Shown: positions 45,188 through 58,000, numbered from the stretch's first letter. The stretch: 64,000 nucleotides of DNA from Hypericum androsaemum (GCA_963995505.1 OZ023184.1:12540308-12604307), one strand, 5' to 3'. A program made the numbers and translations. Notes: generated by a model from the sequence alone, not told the origin.

Positions 45188-47985
45188 ACCCCCCCCGCAA
45201 GCGAAAAGGGACGCACCGTGAGCTTGTTTCGTAAGTCCTGGAACCGTTGACGCGGGAGTGGTTTTGTCAGGATGTCAGCTACTTGGTCTTTGGTGGAGAT
45301 GTAATGCACTTGGAGATTCTTGGCAGCTCCTTGCTCGCGAACGAAGTGGAAGTCGATTTCCATGTGTTTGGATCGGCCGTGAAAGACTGGATTGGCCGAG
45401 AGATAGGTTGCCCCCAGGTTATCGCACCACTGAATGGGAGAGGCCTTACACGGCAGGCCAACTTCTCGCATAAGTGAGTGAAGCCATAGTACTTCGGAGG
45501 CCGGTGAAGCAAAGGCTCGGTATTCTGCTTCAGTGGAGGACCGGGAGACTGCCTTTTGCTTTCTAGAGGACTAGGATATGAGATTGGCACCAATGTAAAC
45601 ACTATAGCCAGTGGTTGAGCGGCGATCAATAGGACAACTTGCCCAGTCAGCATCACTGTACGCTGAAAGAGTCATGTTCTTGGAGATGCGAAAGTGTAGG
45701 CCATAAGTCCGAGTACCCGGAGGTAGCGAAGTATTCTTTTGACTGCTGTCCAATTGGCGGATGCGGGGTTGTGCATAAACTGGGCTGCCCGGTTCACAGC
45801 GAAAGCAATCTCAGGCCGGGTGATACCCAGATATTGCAAGCAGCCAACAACTTGACGGTATAGTACCGGATCACAATCATTATCTACCTGCGGGGCATTG
45901 GTAGTGGCTGGAGTAGCAAGAGCTTTGCAGTCGATCATCTTTGCCTGTTGCAACACGTCCGAGATGTACTTGGATTGAGAGAGAGTGAGGCCAGTAGCTG
46001 TCCGGCGTGCTTCAATGCCCAGAAAGAATGTCAGATCTCCGACATCCTTGATGGCAAATTTGTGTTGGAGGAAAGTCATTAGTTGCTTTAGGCGAGGTAG
46101 GTCATTTCCTGTGACAAGTATGTCATCTACATACACTAAAACAAACAAGTGAACAACATCATCATGGAGATAGAATAGGGATTAATCTGTTTTGGATCCC
46201 TTAAAGCCAAAATCACATAGAGCAGCTTTTAGGCAACTAAACCATGCCCAAGGAGCTTGTTTGAGGCCATATAAAGATCGGCGAAGCTTGCATACGTAAT
46301 TGGGGTATTGCAGATTGATGAATCCAGGGGGCTGCTCCATGTAGACTTCATCCGCTAGGTGACCATGTAAAAAGGCGTTGGAGACGTCAAGCTGGCGTAT
46401 TGGCCAGTTGAAGGAGACGACGATGGCCAATATCAGACGAACAATGGTGGGCTTTATGACTGGACTGAAGGTGTCATGGTAGTCTATACCAGGGCACTGC
46501 TGGAAGCCATTTGCGACAAGTCGGGCCTTGTGCCGAGTAATTGAACCGTCTGAGTTGTATTTGGTGCGAAAGACCCACTTGTTGCCGAGAACATTTGTGG
46601 CTGATGAGCGAAGCACCAGGATCCAAGTTTGATTCCTGATGAGGGCGTTGAACTCTTCGATCATTGCTGCGCGCCAATGACTATGACGAACAACCTGTGT
46701 GAAGCATGTTGGCGTGTCATCAGTTTTGGCTGTCGTTACTTTTGTGAGGTGCGCCGTGGGTGGGTGTTGCCGTTGCGAGCGTGTAATCATTGGATGGCTT
46801 CTGCTTGTGGGTGCCGGGGGATCTTTAAGCGCCGGTGGTGGGATGGTTGCCGGCGGTGGGTCGACAGCCGAAGCTTGATGTTGCCATCGGTGATAGACCA
46901 GGAGAGGTGTGGCGGTCATATGTTGTTGCGAAGGAGCTTGAGTGAGCACCAGTGGGTCCGTTCCGTGGGTAGGTGGAGGGCCGTCTGGGCCATGTGATCC
47001 TTATGAGCTTGGCGGGCCTGGAGAAGAGGGAAACATGTCAAGTGGAACAATGGGCCTAAGGAACAGACCATAATAGGGATGACCAGGAGAGACCAAAGTC
47101 TCGTGTGGGCCAGTAGTATTTATTTTTCTACCAGCAAACTTTGAATCTGCAAAGGGAAAAGTAGTTTCATCAAAAAGAACATGTCGAATGATATATAATT
47201 TTTTGGACCGAAAATCATAACAGTGATAACCTTTGTGCTGGCAACTGTATCCCAAAAATATGCAAGGCACAGATGTGGGCTCGAGTTTATGTTTTGTAAT
47301 AGGACGAAGCCACGGATAGCATAAGCACCTAATAACCCGAAGATTGGAGAGAGATGGGACATCATTAAACAACTTCTGATATGGTGAGATATAATCAAGT
47401 AGCGGTGTAGGCAGACGATTTATCAGATAAGCAGCTGATTCAAATATTGTAGACAAGAAACGAAGAGGAATAGAAGAATGATGTAAAATAGCCAGGCCTG
47501 TTTCCACGATATCTCGGTGCTTCCTCTCAGCACACCCATTTTGGTCAGGCGTATATGGACAAGAGACTCTGTGAAGAATGCTGCTGTCTGACAAGTACTT
47601 TGTGAGGCCTTGGAATTCCCTCCCCCCCCCCCCCCCCCCAATCCGATTGAAAAGCCTTTATCGATCGCCCAAAAAAAATTTCGACGTGTGTTCTGAATTG
47701 GATAAAAATTTCAAATAGATCGGACTTGCGTTTGAGAATGTATAGCCACACATATTTGCTAAAATGATCATAAAAGACCATATAGTAAGAATAGCCATCA
47801 TAAGACACGACCGGTGATGGTCCCCAAAGATCACTGCATATAAGATCAAGAGGTCCCGATGCCTGAAAAGATGATAATGGAAATGGAAGTTTATGAATCT
47901 TTCCAACACTACAACCATGACACAAAGAGTTAGACTTCTTATTCAAAAAGGAAATGGACTGCGATCGAAGTGTAGTCTTGACCAC
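45188..47985 (-). pseudogene. Copia element 1: integrase, reverse transcriptase, RNase H
   Basis: In minus order: LCHGCSVGK (zinc-binding), SDLWGP, DHFSKYVWLY and FQSDWGG of the integrase core (47985 to 47640). A run of 18 C at 47622-47639 shifts frame. Then PDQNGCAERKHRD and the integrase end follow (47594-47001). RT spans 46949-46182 (NKWVFRTKY, KARLVANGFQ, RQLDVSNAFLHG, SLYGLKQAP) and 46148-45672 (YVDDILV, FFLGIE). RNase H spans 45753-45091 (AYSDADWA, TTGYSVY, CDNLGATYL, RSKHMEIDFHFVRE). At least a stop near 46155, a frameshift near 45700 and a stop near 45570 break it. Catalytic wording is otherwise well kept, so decay is recent. Confidence 0.92.
47622..47639. repeat. Run of 18 C within the integrase
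   Basis: Eighteen C in a row on the plus strand (G on the coding strand), where the family reads Gly-Gly-Glu/Glu-Phe. It shifts the frame. Confidence 0.95.
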
Positions 47986-48054
47986 TTAAAGGTTTACATG
48001 ACCCAATCGCTGATGCCAGACTTGAAGAGATGGCCCAGCGGACGCAAAATAGAC

Positions 48055-49527
48055 TTAAGGACTTGTAGAGAACTGGAACGGATAGAGGCCATCCTTACTC
48101 TGGCCTTGGTATAGTACCTGCTTCGTGGCCTGATCCTTCACAAAAAAATGATCATTAACGAACTCCACAACAATATTGTTGTCTCTTATGAGTGCACTGA
48201 GTGAGACCAGATTAGTACACGCATTGGGCACACAGAGAATATTAAACAAGGACACTGATGATTTTGAAAGAGGAAACGACATATTCCCGATATGAGAGAT
48301 AGGAAGAGTATGTCCATTACCAAAGGTGACCTCATCCAGACTATTGTACTTCGAGTGAAGTTGGAGGTTGGAGACGTTCGATGTTAAATGATGAGTGGTC
48401 CCCAAATCAAGAACCCATAGAGATCCCCGCGGTGAGGTGGTAAGATGGGCATGTGGCTGATTGGGCCTGAGTCGACAAGCAGAAGAGCAGTCGCGGGCTA
48501 GATGCCCATATTCGTCACAGTTATAGCATTGGGTTTCTGATGTGTTTTGACTGTTTCGTGAAGTTTGTACAATGGAACAGCCTCTCCTCTAGCTTCAATG
48601 TTTCTGGAAAATGGACAGAAGTGCTCGTCCAAACCACCGAGGACCCACTGCATAATATCATCGTCGGAGGCTAGGTGGCCTAGCGCTGCCAGCTGGTCCA
48701 CCATGGCTTTTGCTCGGTTGAGATAGGCTTTCATGCTCTCTCCTCCTTTCTTCAGATCGGTCATTGATTGCTTCAGTTGAAGCATTTGAGAACAACACCC
48801 TCCTCCATAGGCTTTGGCCAATCGATCCCAAAGGTCTTTCGCGGTATCACAACCGACTAACTAGGGCAGAGGAGGGTTTATTACAAGATTCGGGAGGTTC
48901 AAGATCGCGGGACCTGGCATTGGCTTTACAGGCAGGGGTTCATAATTTTGAAATAGCCGAGGGCGCGAGGGGAAGGAACCTGAGATAGGTTAGTCCATGG
49001 ACGATGAATCGGTTAGGTTGATGGCGTTATTCGGAGGTAAAAAATGGGGACTAGTGGGAAAAAGAGCAGCCCACTAAATTTCCAAAGCAACAAGCGAGAT
49101 CAATGAGAATACACGTCGTAAAAAATATTCTCAACTTTTCCCATGGTAAAGTATTGGACGTGCTATTTTATTTTAAATATGATAGGTTTTATATTGATGT
49201 GATTTATGTTATTCCTGAGTTCGTTTGAGTATGTATGATTTTCACGTTTGGGTTGGGTATTTTTGAGAGAGAGACAGTGATTCATGTCAGGACTTTCTTT
49301 TCTATTTTCCTCTAGCTTGTATACTCCGGATTGGGAGTCGTCTCTCCTTTGCGCACTCTGGTTAGTGCATGGCTACTGCTATCGATATGATTGATAAGAT
49401 CAGCCGCCTCAAGCATGGGCTCGACTTGAACCTTCCACAGCAGGTAGTTGGTGGCCGTGAGTTTGCTCACATGAGCAATGGGGCTCGCCATCGACGGGAC
49501 AGGTAGAGCATCGAAAATGCTTGACAC
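48055..49527 (-). pseudogene. Copia element 1: gag and protease
   Basis: Gag starts at ATG 49527 (MSSIFDALPVPSMASPIAHV) and contains KLTATNYLLWKVQV. A foreign stretch of about 450 bp (48862-49310) interrupts it. Gag then resumes VGCDTAKDLWDRLAKAYGGG and ends in an intact knuckle C-YN-C-DEYG-H-LARD-C (48487-48528), which is in another frame from the previous piece. The protease motif D-S-G-A-T-H-H is D-L-G-T-T-H-H here, so the catalytic motif is changed. WHQRLGHVN of the gag-pre-integrase follows, with a stop. Confidence 0.85.
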
Positions 49528-49571
49528 GATATCTTTTGTAAGAAAAAAGAAGAAGGAGCTCTTACGAGAAG

Positions 49572-49584
49572 GGCTTTGATACCA
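49572..49584 (-). other. Primer-binding site of element 1
   Basis: TGGTATCAAAGCC directly follows the 5' LTR (minus strand), one base off the initiator tRNA-Met complement TGGTATCAGAGCC. Confidence 0.85.
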
Positions 49585-49691
49585 TAAACGAGTACCTTAA
49601 ACTTATATTATATTACACACTTTACGTCTTGTACATGACAGTGAATTTATACAGGTTTACAAGAATCAGAATATTAATTACTGCCATGATT

Positions 49692-52448
49692 TTAGGCAGG
49701 AGATCCGTGTGCAGGCAGATTTGACTTGATGTGGAGTGATTCTCGGAGGACAGCTGGTGATAGATTTGACTTGATGTGGAGTAATTCTCGGAGGATAGCT
49801 AGTGACAGAATCGTGTTTGAATAGGTATCTCCTTTAGGCGCCACTTCCTCACGAGCTCCAGAGTGGTGTAACACCCTCCCCCTCGCCATCACCCCATCCC
49901 CCCGAGAAGCTGGGAGGTGGATATTATGCATGCCAAGCTTTAAGACCAACTCAAGATGCTGGGCAGTGGAGAGAGGTTTAGTGAAGAGGTCAGCCATTTG
50001 AAGCTCAGTGGGAACATAGAAGAGCTTCAATAGTCCGGATTGAACCCATTCATGAATGAAGTGGCAATCGGTTTTGATGTGCTTCGTTCATTCATGAAAG
50101 ATGGGTTTTCAACGATATGAATTATGGCTTCGTTGTCGCAGTAGACCAATGCAGGACCGACGTTGGGAACATGCATGGCATCAAGAATATAGCGAAGCCA
50201 CTGGAGCTCCTGGGCGATAATGCAGAGAGCCCGATACTCAGCCTCGCAAGAAGATAAAGAAACAGTAGTCTGCTTCTTTGCACGCTAAGAGATCAAAGAA
50301 TTTCCAAGGAAAATAGCGTACCCAAGAGAATCTACTGTCACAATACGCCTACAGTCAAAGAGGTGAAGAAGCATAATAGTAAAGCCCATGTCTTGGAGTC
50401 CCTTCCAGGTAATGAAGTATACGATACGTAGACCGTTAGTGAATATCACTAGGAGCACTCATGTATTGGCTCAACTGTTGTACATGATAGCAAATGTCAG
50501 GCCGCGTCGTGGTTAGATAAAGAAGTCGTCCCACAAGAGTCTGATAAGTTGAGGAGGTGATGGGCTTGTCGGGATCCAAGATATAGTCATCATCAATGTC
50601 AATTGATTCAACATCATCAAGCACAGTGCCATCTTTAGAATAAATGGCAAGTAAATTTCATTGGCGAGTTGACAGGCTTACATCCTAGCTAACCCGCATC
50701 TTTGAGTAGTTCCAGTACATATTTCTTCTGGGATAGATATAGCCCATCATCTCTGCATGCCACTACAATGCCTAGGAAAAATTTTAGTTGACACTAGTCT
50801 ATGAGCTTGAAGTGATGATGCAAATAAGCTTTAACCTTCTCAACAAAAGCAATATCAGACCTCGTAGAAACAATGTCATCAACATAGACCAATAGGGCCA
50901 TACAGTAGGTGCCGTCTTGCTTAGTGAATAGAGTCAGATTGAAATTGTTTGAAACCCGTGTATGACAAGACAGTCGTCAACTTGGAAAATCACTGGCTAC
51001 TGGCCTGCTTAAGTCCATATAGAGATTTTCTTAACTTGCACACTTTGTTGGAATCATTAGTATTAACCTATAAACCAGGATGAAGTTTCATATAGACTTC
51101 TTTTAAAAGATCCCCATTTAAAAAAGCATTATTAATATCGAGTTGTAAAAGGGGCCAGTGTGTAGCTATAGCTAAAGCCAAGAGAAGCCTGACAGTAGTT
51201 AGTTTAGCATCAGGGAAAAGAATGTCGAGAAAATCCACACCCCAAGCTTGGGTGTACCCTTTTGCAACTAATCGTGCTTTGTGTCTTTCCAAAGTCCCAT
51301 TTGCCTTATATTTAGTTATAAACCCATTTGCAGCCTATAGCCCTCTTTGCTGGAGGTAAATTGACTAGATCCCAAGTGTGATCATCAACTAGAGCACCTA
51401 ATTCTATGTTCATGGCATGTATCCAGCAAGGTTCTTTGATGGCATCGTGATACCTAGTGGGCTCTACTGTTTGGATGATTTGAAGGCTGTATGCCTTATG
51501 AGAAAGAGATAAAGAATCAAAAGACAAATAGAAAGTGATAGGATAAGAACTAGAATGGACAAATGAAGGGTGAGAATAATTGGTAACATTGTTACATATG
51601 AAATCATATAGGTACTTGGGAGGATTCCTGATCCTCGGTGATCTGGGCAGATTAATAGGGTGATGTGGAGAATTGGCAGGTGAGGGAATAGGGGAATTGG
51701 TGGGTGAGATAATAGGTGGTTCAGGAGAAGGATCAGGAGGTAGTGAGGTAGAAGATAAAGGAAAATCTGAGGTAGTAGGAGATGGGGAGTAATCTGTGGG
51801 AGGTGTAGCTAAAGGTAGGACATGAGTGGGAGGTATATACGGTTGGTAAAGTGTTGGATCATACACATGGATATTTTTGAATAGGACTATGTCCTCATGA
51901 AAAACAACATTCCTAGAAATTAATGTATGATGAGTATGTAAGTCATAAAATTTATAGCCTTTAACTCCAAATGGGAGGCCAAAAAAAATACAAGGTCTTG
52001 ATCTTAGGTCAAATTTGGTTCTGCCTTGTGCCAAAGTAGCCACATAGCAAAGGCAACCAAAAACTCTTAAATGTTGAAATGTAGGGGGCTGACTGTATAA
52101 AAGTTCATATGGAGTTTTATGCATGAGAGTAGTAGATGGAGTTCTGTTAATGAGGTAGGTCATATGTAATAAACAGTCACCCCAGAAAAATAATGGAACA
52201 TGAGATTGGAAAAGTAAAGTCCTGGACATATTTAAAAGATGCTGATGCTTCCTCTCAACTCTACCACTTTGTTGTGGAGTATGAATGCATGACATTTCAT
52301 TAATAATGCCTTTATTTCTGTAAAATTTACTCATGGAAAATTCTTTTCCCTGGTCAGACCTGATAACCTTGACTTTAGTAGTGTATTTGGTTTCAACAAA
52401 GTTATAGAAAGCTGTCAAATGAGAGGAAGCTTCCCCTTTAGATTTCAT
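49692..52448 (-). pseudogene. Copia element 2: integrase, RT and RNase H
   Basis: The frame 52448-51312 (378 codons) covers the integrase C-terminal half (VIRSDQGKEFSMSKFYRNKG, HTPQQSGRVERKHQH, FWGDCLLHMTYLINRTPS), a Pro/Ser-rich linker and the RT start (AIGCKWVYN). RT continues at 51292-51068 (KARLVAKGYTQ, LQLDINNAFLNGDLL) and 50624-50436 ([20 protein letters not shown]). RNase H end lies at 50030-49874 (FYVPTELQMADLFTKPL). The integrase N-terminal part before 52448 has an in-frame stop. RNase H middle has stops. Confidence 0.88.
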
Positions 52449-54049
52449 CTTGTAAACCTATATATATCTAGAAAAATCATCTAAAAGTGTAGGAAAATAT
52501 TGAAAACAATCACATGAGGTCATATTATATTTCCCCCAAATATCCACATGAATAACGGCAAACTTGGTAGAGGCTTTATTTGAGCTAATAGGAAATGATA
52601 ATCTTTTAAACTTGGCCAGACTAGGAAAGTAATGGTAGGGTACATGTTCTGATAATAGGGTAGTTGGCTAGGTGATACATGGCCAAGTCTACTATACCAA
52701 ACATCTTAATTTGCTGGATAAAGCTGGATGGTATTGACAATGGTGGTGATAAGTGTTCAGTACCAGAAGATTAATCAAGGATGGTTTCAGCAAGATTAAA
52801 GACCAAGTTGGCAGAAGCATAGGGAGATCCTACTGTGGAAGTAGTAGGAAGAGGCCCTGCAGAAAAGGAAGAAGCTGCATAGAAAGAATTAGCAACCTCT
52901 GAATGCCCTGCAGAGAAAGCATTTGCAGTGATAGATGGTCATGCAGATGAAGGAGTTGTAGTTCCAGAGTTGATACCAAAGGAAGGATTAACAAGAGCCA
53001 TCTGCTGAAACAAAGTAAGTAAGCCATTATACTACTCAGTTGATAATCCCAATTAGTTTAATCCATTTCCCACATGCTGGCTATCAACTTGATTGATCAT
53101 CCTTCCACCAACAGAATTGTTATAGTTCTGTCTATGAAAACTTGAACCTATGAACTGAATATTACTTCTCTCTCTATCTTCTTGATTCCTAAATTTCTAA
53201 TTTAGAGGATAACCATGCTTCTTGAAGTATTTATCCACAATATGTCCAAGAGCACCATAAAATATGCATTGTAGTCACGTCCATTGTTCCATGGCTTACG
53301 ACCTCCATTAGAACCTTGTGTAGCAAAAGCATAGGAACTAGATGACTCATTTTCTTCCTGAGTTATTCACATTATGCGCCATAAGAGTGACACTATTTGA
53401 GAACTGCCTCTATTGTTGTAAAAATCCTCAGAAGAATCGGTGACTTTGTGGTTGCAAAATTCTCATTCAGGCCCTTAAGAAACAATGTCACCTTGTCACA
53501 TTCTCTGTATTGTTTCACAAGCTTAAAAAGTTCACAATTATCACTAGAAGAATCTGGTTTACATTTCCAATGAGGCAATGTTCTAAATTGCACAAATTGA
53601 TCCTATAAGCTTATGAAATTTTTGAAATAATAACTAATACTGAGCGCACCTTGCCTCAAAGAGTAGATTTCTTCCTGCAAATTAGTCACTCTCACTCTAT
53701 CTTCGCTACCATATCTCTCCTTAAGATCTAACCAAATCTCGTAAGCTGTCTCAAACCACAATAAAGTCTGTACGATGGGAACCTCAATAACATTCATAAT
53801 CCAATTTATAATAGTTGTATTACACCTTTCCCAGGTTACGTACATCGCATCATCTATCGAAGGGGCGACAATAAATCCATCTATAAACTCTAGCTTGTTC
53901 TTAAACCTCAGGATCAAGAATATCGACTGGTAGTTACTTCTATTCAGTAACGGCCGCACAAGAACAAAAGAGGGATTCTCACTAGTCTGTAGATGATATG
54001 GACTTGCATTATCACTTCCGCGTAGTTTAACTTCTCCGTGATTATCCAT
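52449..54049 (-). pseudogene. Copia element 2: gag and protease region
   Basis: The gag runs 54049-53603 and 53593-53393 (HLQTSENPSFVLVRPLLNRS, then ETAYEIWLDLKERYGSEDRV and VTLFLKGLNENFATTKSPIL) with a single stop between. This is the Copia-like N-terminal and gag domain. A zinc-knuckle trace (GALGHIVDKYFKKHGYP) near 53230 has lost cysteines. The protease motif was not found. Confidence 0.8.
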
Positions 54050-54108
54050 ACTAAACTGTGTAGATCTTGATTACGAAGGAAGAAAACTTATAGGAAAGCT
54101 CAATCTGA

Positions 54109-54118
54109 GCTCTGACCA
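54109..54118 (-). other. Primer-binding site of element 2
   Basis: TGGTCAGAGC follows the LTR end CCATTTTACA directly. It looks like the initiator tRNA-Met site TGGTATCAGAGC with AT missing. Confidence 0.65.
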
Positions 54119-54620
54119 TGTAAAATGGTGGAAGCTGATGATCTTCTTCCTAGCTCCAGTTAGAAGAAGCTCAGAACGAAGAGCAAATAACTGTCGTGAG
54201 GAAGAGAGAGAAGACTTTGATGTGAAGGAATTTTATTTCTATTCGTAGAAACTGATTACTTCTATCTACTTGATTATATTTATACTTAGTACAGCTGGTA
54301 ACCGCCTTAATTGAATGGTCTAGTTGGTTCCACATCACTAATAAGATACATCAACATATGTGTAACTAGCTCCTTCCATTTACCTTTCTTATTGCGTGAG
54401 CTCACCTAGGGAAATAAGGTTCGACCCAGGCTGAAATCAGTTTGGGCCTTGGATAAATTACTCAGCGGTCCACTTTGCTCCTTCTTCTGAGAATGTGGCC
54501 GCTTCAACTTCTTCTTCTTGTTCTCCGCTCTCACTTTCTCTTCCTCTCTCTCTTGATAGACATGCAAAACAGTAGAAGTAGCAGGCGCCACTTCCTTGTG
54601 AGCTCCGGAGTGGCGTAACA

Positions 54621-54852
54621 TAGTCAAATAATAGTGATACAAAAAAATGAAAATCATTCTGAAATTATCAAAGTGACATGAGTGAAACTAAAAAGTCAAT
54701 GACCGAAAGGCAAAATAGAATAGTTGAACAGATACAAACTTTTGAGGGAATGGACATCTGCACAAACTTATTTCCTGAACATTTAATTTCAATGTGATAT
54801 GAGAGCAGGTTTCAACCAGTAGTACCTTTGGAACAGCCTATCTTTGCAGGAC
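54621..54852. repeat. Block B, middle part
   Basis: It is paralogous to 32385-32612 and contains the altered primer-type site TGATATGAGAGC and the start of the Rx_N fragment's last codons. It ends at the element 3 target site. Confidence 0.85.
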
Positions 54853-55095
54853 TAAGAAGTTTGTAGATGAAGACGAAAGTGAGAGAAATCAATTTTATTA
54901 AAGTAAAAGAACGAGATCCGCCATTGAAGTAGCTTGCATGAGGAAGAAAAGAAAAGAGCTACAAACAATTATTTTATTTCTGGAAAGCTCATCTGACTTA
55001 GTACACTTGTAGTCTATTTATTGTCTAAGTCATCCGTGTATTTTATCGACGTGTACTAATGACTAAGCTAAGTCTAGCTGTTGTTAGGCTGTAGA

Positions 55096-58000
55096 TCAAG
55101 CAAGGCCTACTTGCTCTTTCTTCAAAAGCTGTACGATGGAGGCCGAATGCTTCAATACGCCCCCATAAGTTGGGCAATATATATTAATCAGACCCAGCTT
55201 ATCCATAAGAAATTCAAATTGGGCAGCTGTAAGATTCTTGGTAAAAAGGTCAGCAAGCTGGAACTGCGTCTTCATATGAAAGAGCTTGATCAAACCTTGT
55301 TGTACTTTTTCTCGAACTAGATGATAATTCAATTCTATGTGCTTCGTTCATTCATAAAAAACTAGGTTTTCTGTAATATATATAGCAGACTTATTATCGC
55401 AGTAGACTAAAGCTGGATCAGTTGATTGTACTCCCAACTCCTGCAACAAATAAGTTAACCATTGCACTCTGCATGTAGTAGTTGCAAGAGCCATGTATTC
55501 TTCTTCCGAGGATGAACGTGAAATGGTCACTTGCTTCTTTGCCTTCAAAGAGATGAGAGAATCACCAAGATAGACACAAAAACCAGTGACTGACCTCCTT
55601 GTATCAAGGTAAAAAGCCCAATCGCTGTTAGAATAAGCCTTCAGTTAAGACTTTGGAGGATCTTCTGGTGTGGTAAAGGCTGTCAATCGAGAACTAGATA
55701 CTGTGCTGTAGAATAAGCCCTTCCCAGGTGATCCCTTTATGTATTCCAACACATGATATACAGCTTTGAGATGAGGATTACGGGGCTGAGTTAGAAACTG
55801 ACTCAATTACTGCACAGCAAAGCTAATGTCAGGCCTTGTAGCTGTTAGATATAAGAGCTTTCTAACTAGTCTTCGATAATGAGAAGAATCCTCTATCACT
55901 TCTATGCCATCAATTGTAATTTTGACAATGGGTTTGCCTGCTTCTTCATAAGCCAAATCATCCAATAGAGTTCCAACGGAAGCACTGAGTTTATAACTTA
56001 AATCCATAGGCGCCCGTCTCGGCTTGCACCCAAATAACCTGCATCTTTTAAAAGTTCCTATTTCTTCTGGCAAATGTGTAGACCAGAAGCATTACGTGCC
56101 ACCTCTAAGTCGAGAAAGTATTTTAAAGTGCCAAGATCCTTGAGCTTGAGAGTTTTTTTCAAGATGTTGCTTAGTTTCAGAGATAACTGTAGATGAATTA
56201 CCTGCCATAATGATATCATCAACGTAGACCAAACAGACTGTAAAGGAATCTAACCGTGTAAGGGTGAACATAGAAGCATCACTCTTGGATTGCAAGTACC
56301 CAAAAATTAAGAGAATCAAAGTCAATTTAGCGAACCATTTCCGGCTAGCCTGCTTCAAGCCATAGAGTGATTTGTGAAGCTTGCAAACTTTCTGTGAATC
56401 GGGACTGAAAACCTGCAAGCCTTTGGGTAAAGCCATGTAAATTTTTTCTATTAAATCACCATGTAGGAACGCGTTATTGACATCGAGTTGCTCAAGAATC
56501 CAATTATGTTAAACAACAATAGCAAGTAGTGTCCGAATGCTAGTTATTTTAGCAACAGGACTGAAGGTGTCAAAATAATCAATGCCTAGGGACTAAGTGT
56601 ACCCTTTTGCTATGAGGTGGGCGTTGTATCGTTCAATGCTACCATCAGCCTTATACTTGATCTTGAACACCCATTTACTCCCAATAAGAGGTTTTCCAGG
56701 TGGGAGATCAACTAATGTCCAAGTATGATTGTGTTCAAGAGCTGCAAGCTCTAATTCATAGCATCGATCCAATAATCATCCTTAATAGCCTGTTCATAAG
56801 TTTCAGGTTCTATTTGGCTAGCTATGGAGACACTAAAAGCTCTAAAAATAGGAGAAAGGTATGATAATGTGAAATAAAATAGAAAAGGATAAGGAGTCGT
56901 GAGTGGAGAAATAGAAGAAAAAGAGACAGAAGATGGACCTGAGGGCTTCATGGTAAGCTGTGTAGTGGGAATCTCATGGTCAAAGTCTTTGAGGTAGTAG
57001 GTTGAGTTTTAGGTCGGGTGGATCGACGAGGTTGGAGAGGCATAGGCTGTTGGATATCCACAGGTTGGGATTATGGTTCTGGGCTCTACAAATGTTGGTT
57101 CTGCAGATGATCATTCTGCAGATTATACAGAGGAGTATTCTGCATATGCTGCAGTTGAGGTTGAGGTGACAGCACAAGCTACAAATGATCTGATTGTAAG
57201 TTCTGGTCTATGGTTGGCAAATCCTCCAACTCCGAATTCTGTAGATGCTGCAGCTCGGGTTTCTGCAAATTGTGCAGAGGAGAAGTCTGCAGTGCTGGGC
57301 TCTGCAAATTCTGCATATGAGTAGTCTGCATGTCTGGCTTCTGCAAAGGCAAATTTTGCTGGTCAAATAGGATAGGGAAAGATGATGAGTGTGGTATACG
57401 ATGCGGTGGGGGGATGGATTGGTGAAGAGGAGGATGGCTATAGGCTTTATAATAAGGCACATTCTGCTTCAAAGGAAATATTCTTTCGTAGAATATCACG
57501 TCTCTAGAAACAACAATCTGATGTGTCTCCAGTCTGTACAACTTATATCCTTTGATCCCTTCGGGTACTCCTAACAGAACATATTGATGAGCACGGGGTG
57601 TTAGTTTGGTACGATGAACAACTGGGACTGCAGCATAGCTCAAGCACCCAAACACTCGAATGTGTTTGTAGCTAGGCTGCTTGCCATACAAAACTTCGAA
57701 GGGAGTTCGATCCCTAATAGATATATTAGGCAATCAATTGATCAAATACACTGCAAACATGATAGCATCACTCCAAAGACACGTTGGCATATTGGCTTGT
57801 ATGATCAAAGCACGCGAGATATTCAAAATATCTTGATGCTTCCTTTCCACCCGCCCATTTTGTTGGAGCGTGTACACACAACTGAGCTCATGTATGATGC
57901 CCTTTTCTTAATAAAATTTCTTCATATCAAACTCTTTCCCTTGATCAGATCGGATCCGCTTAACTTTTCTGTCAAACTGAGTCTCCACCATTCTGTAAAA

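Larger units (their letters stand above)
44984..49836 (-). mobile_element. Copia element 1, nested, with TA...TA LTR ends
   Basis: The 3' LTR is 44984-45187 (204 bp) and the 5' LTR 49585-49836 (252 bp). Target duplication GGCGC at 44979-44983 and 49837-49841 is perfect, and the intact LTR of element 2 has a single GGCGC at this place. Minus-strand LTR termini are TAAAGGAG...ACTCGTTTA, not TG...CA. PBS TGGTATCAAAGCC (49572-49584) abuts the 5' LTR and a G-rich polypurine tract abuts the 3' LTR. Total 4853 bp. Confidence 0.95.
44516..54620 (-). mobile_element. Copia element 2, complete outline with element 1 nested inside
   Basis: The 5' LTR is at 54119-54620 (502 bp). The 3' LTR is 44516-44983 plus 49842-49873 (500 bp), split by element 1. 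Termini on the minus strand are TGTTACGCC...CCATTTTACA. The flanks tagac (left) and tagtc (right) fit a 5-bp duplication with one change. The polypurine GGGGGAGGG lies just before the 3' LTR and the primer site TGGTCAGAGC just after the 5' LTR. Without element 1 it would be about 5.25 kb. Confidence 0.92.
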
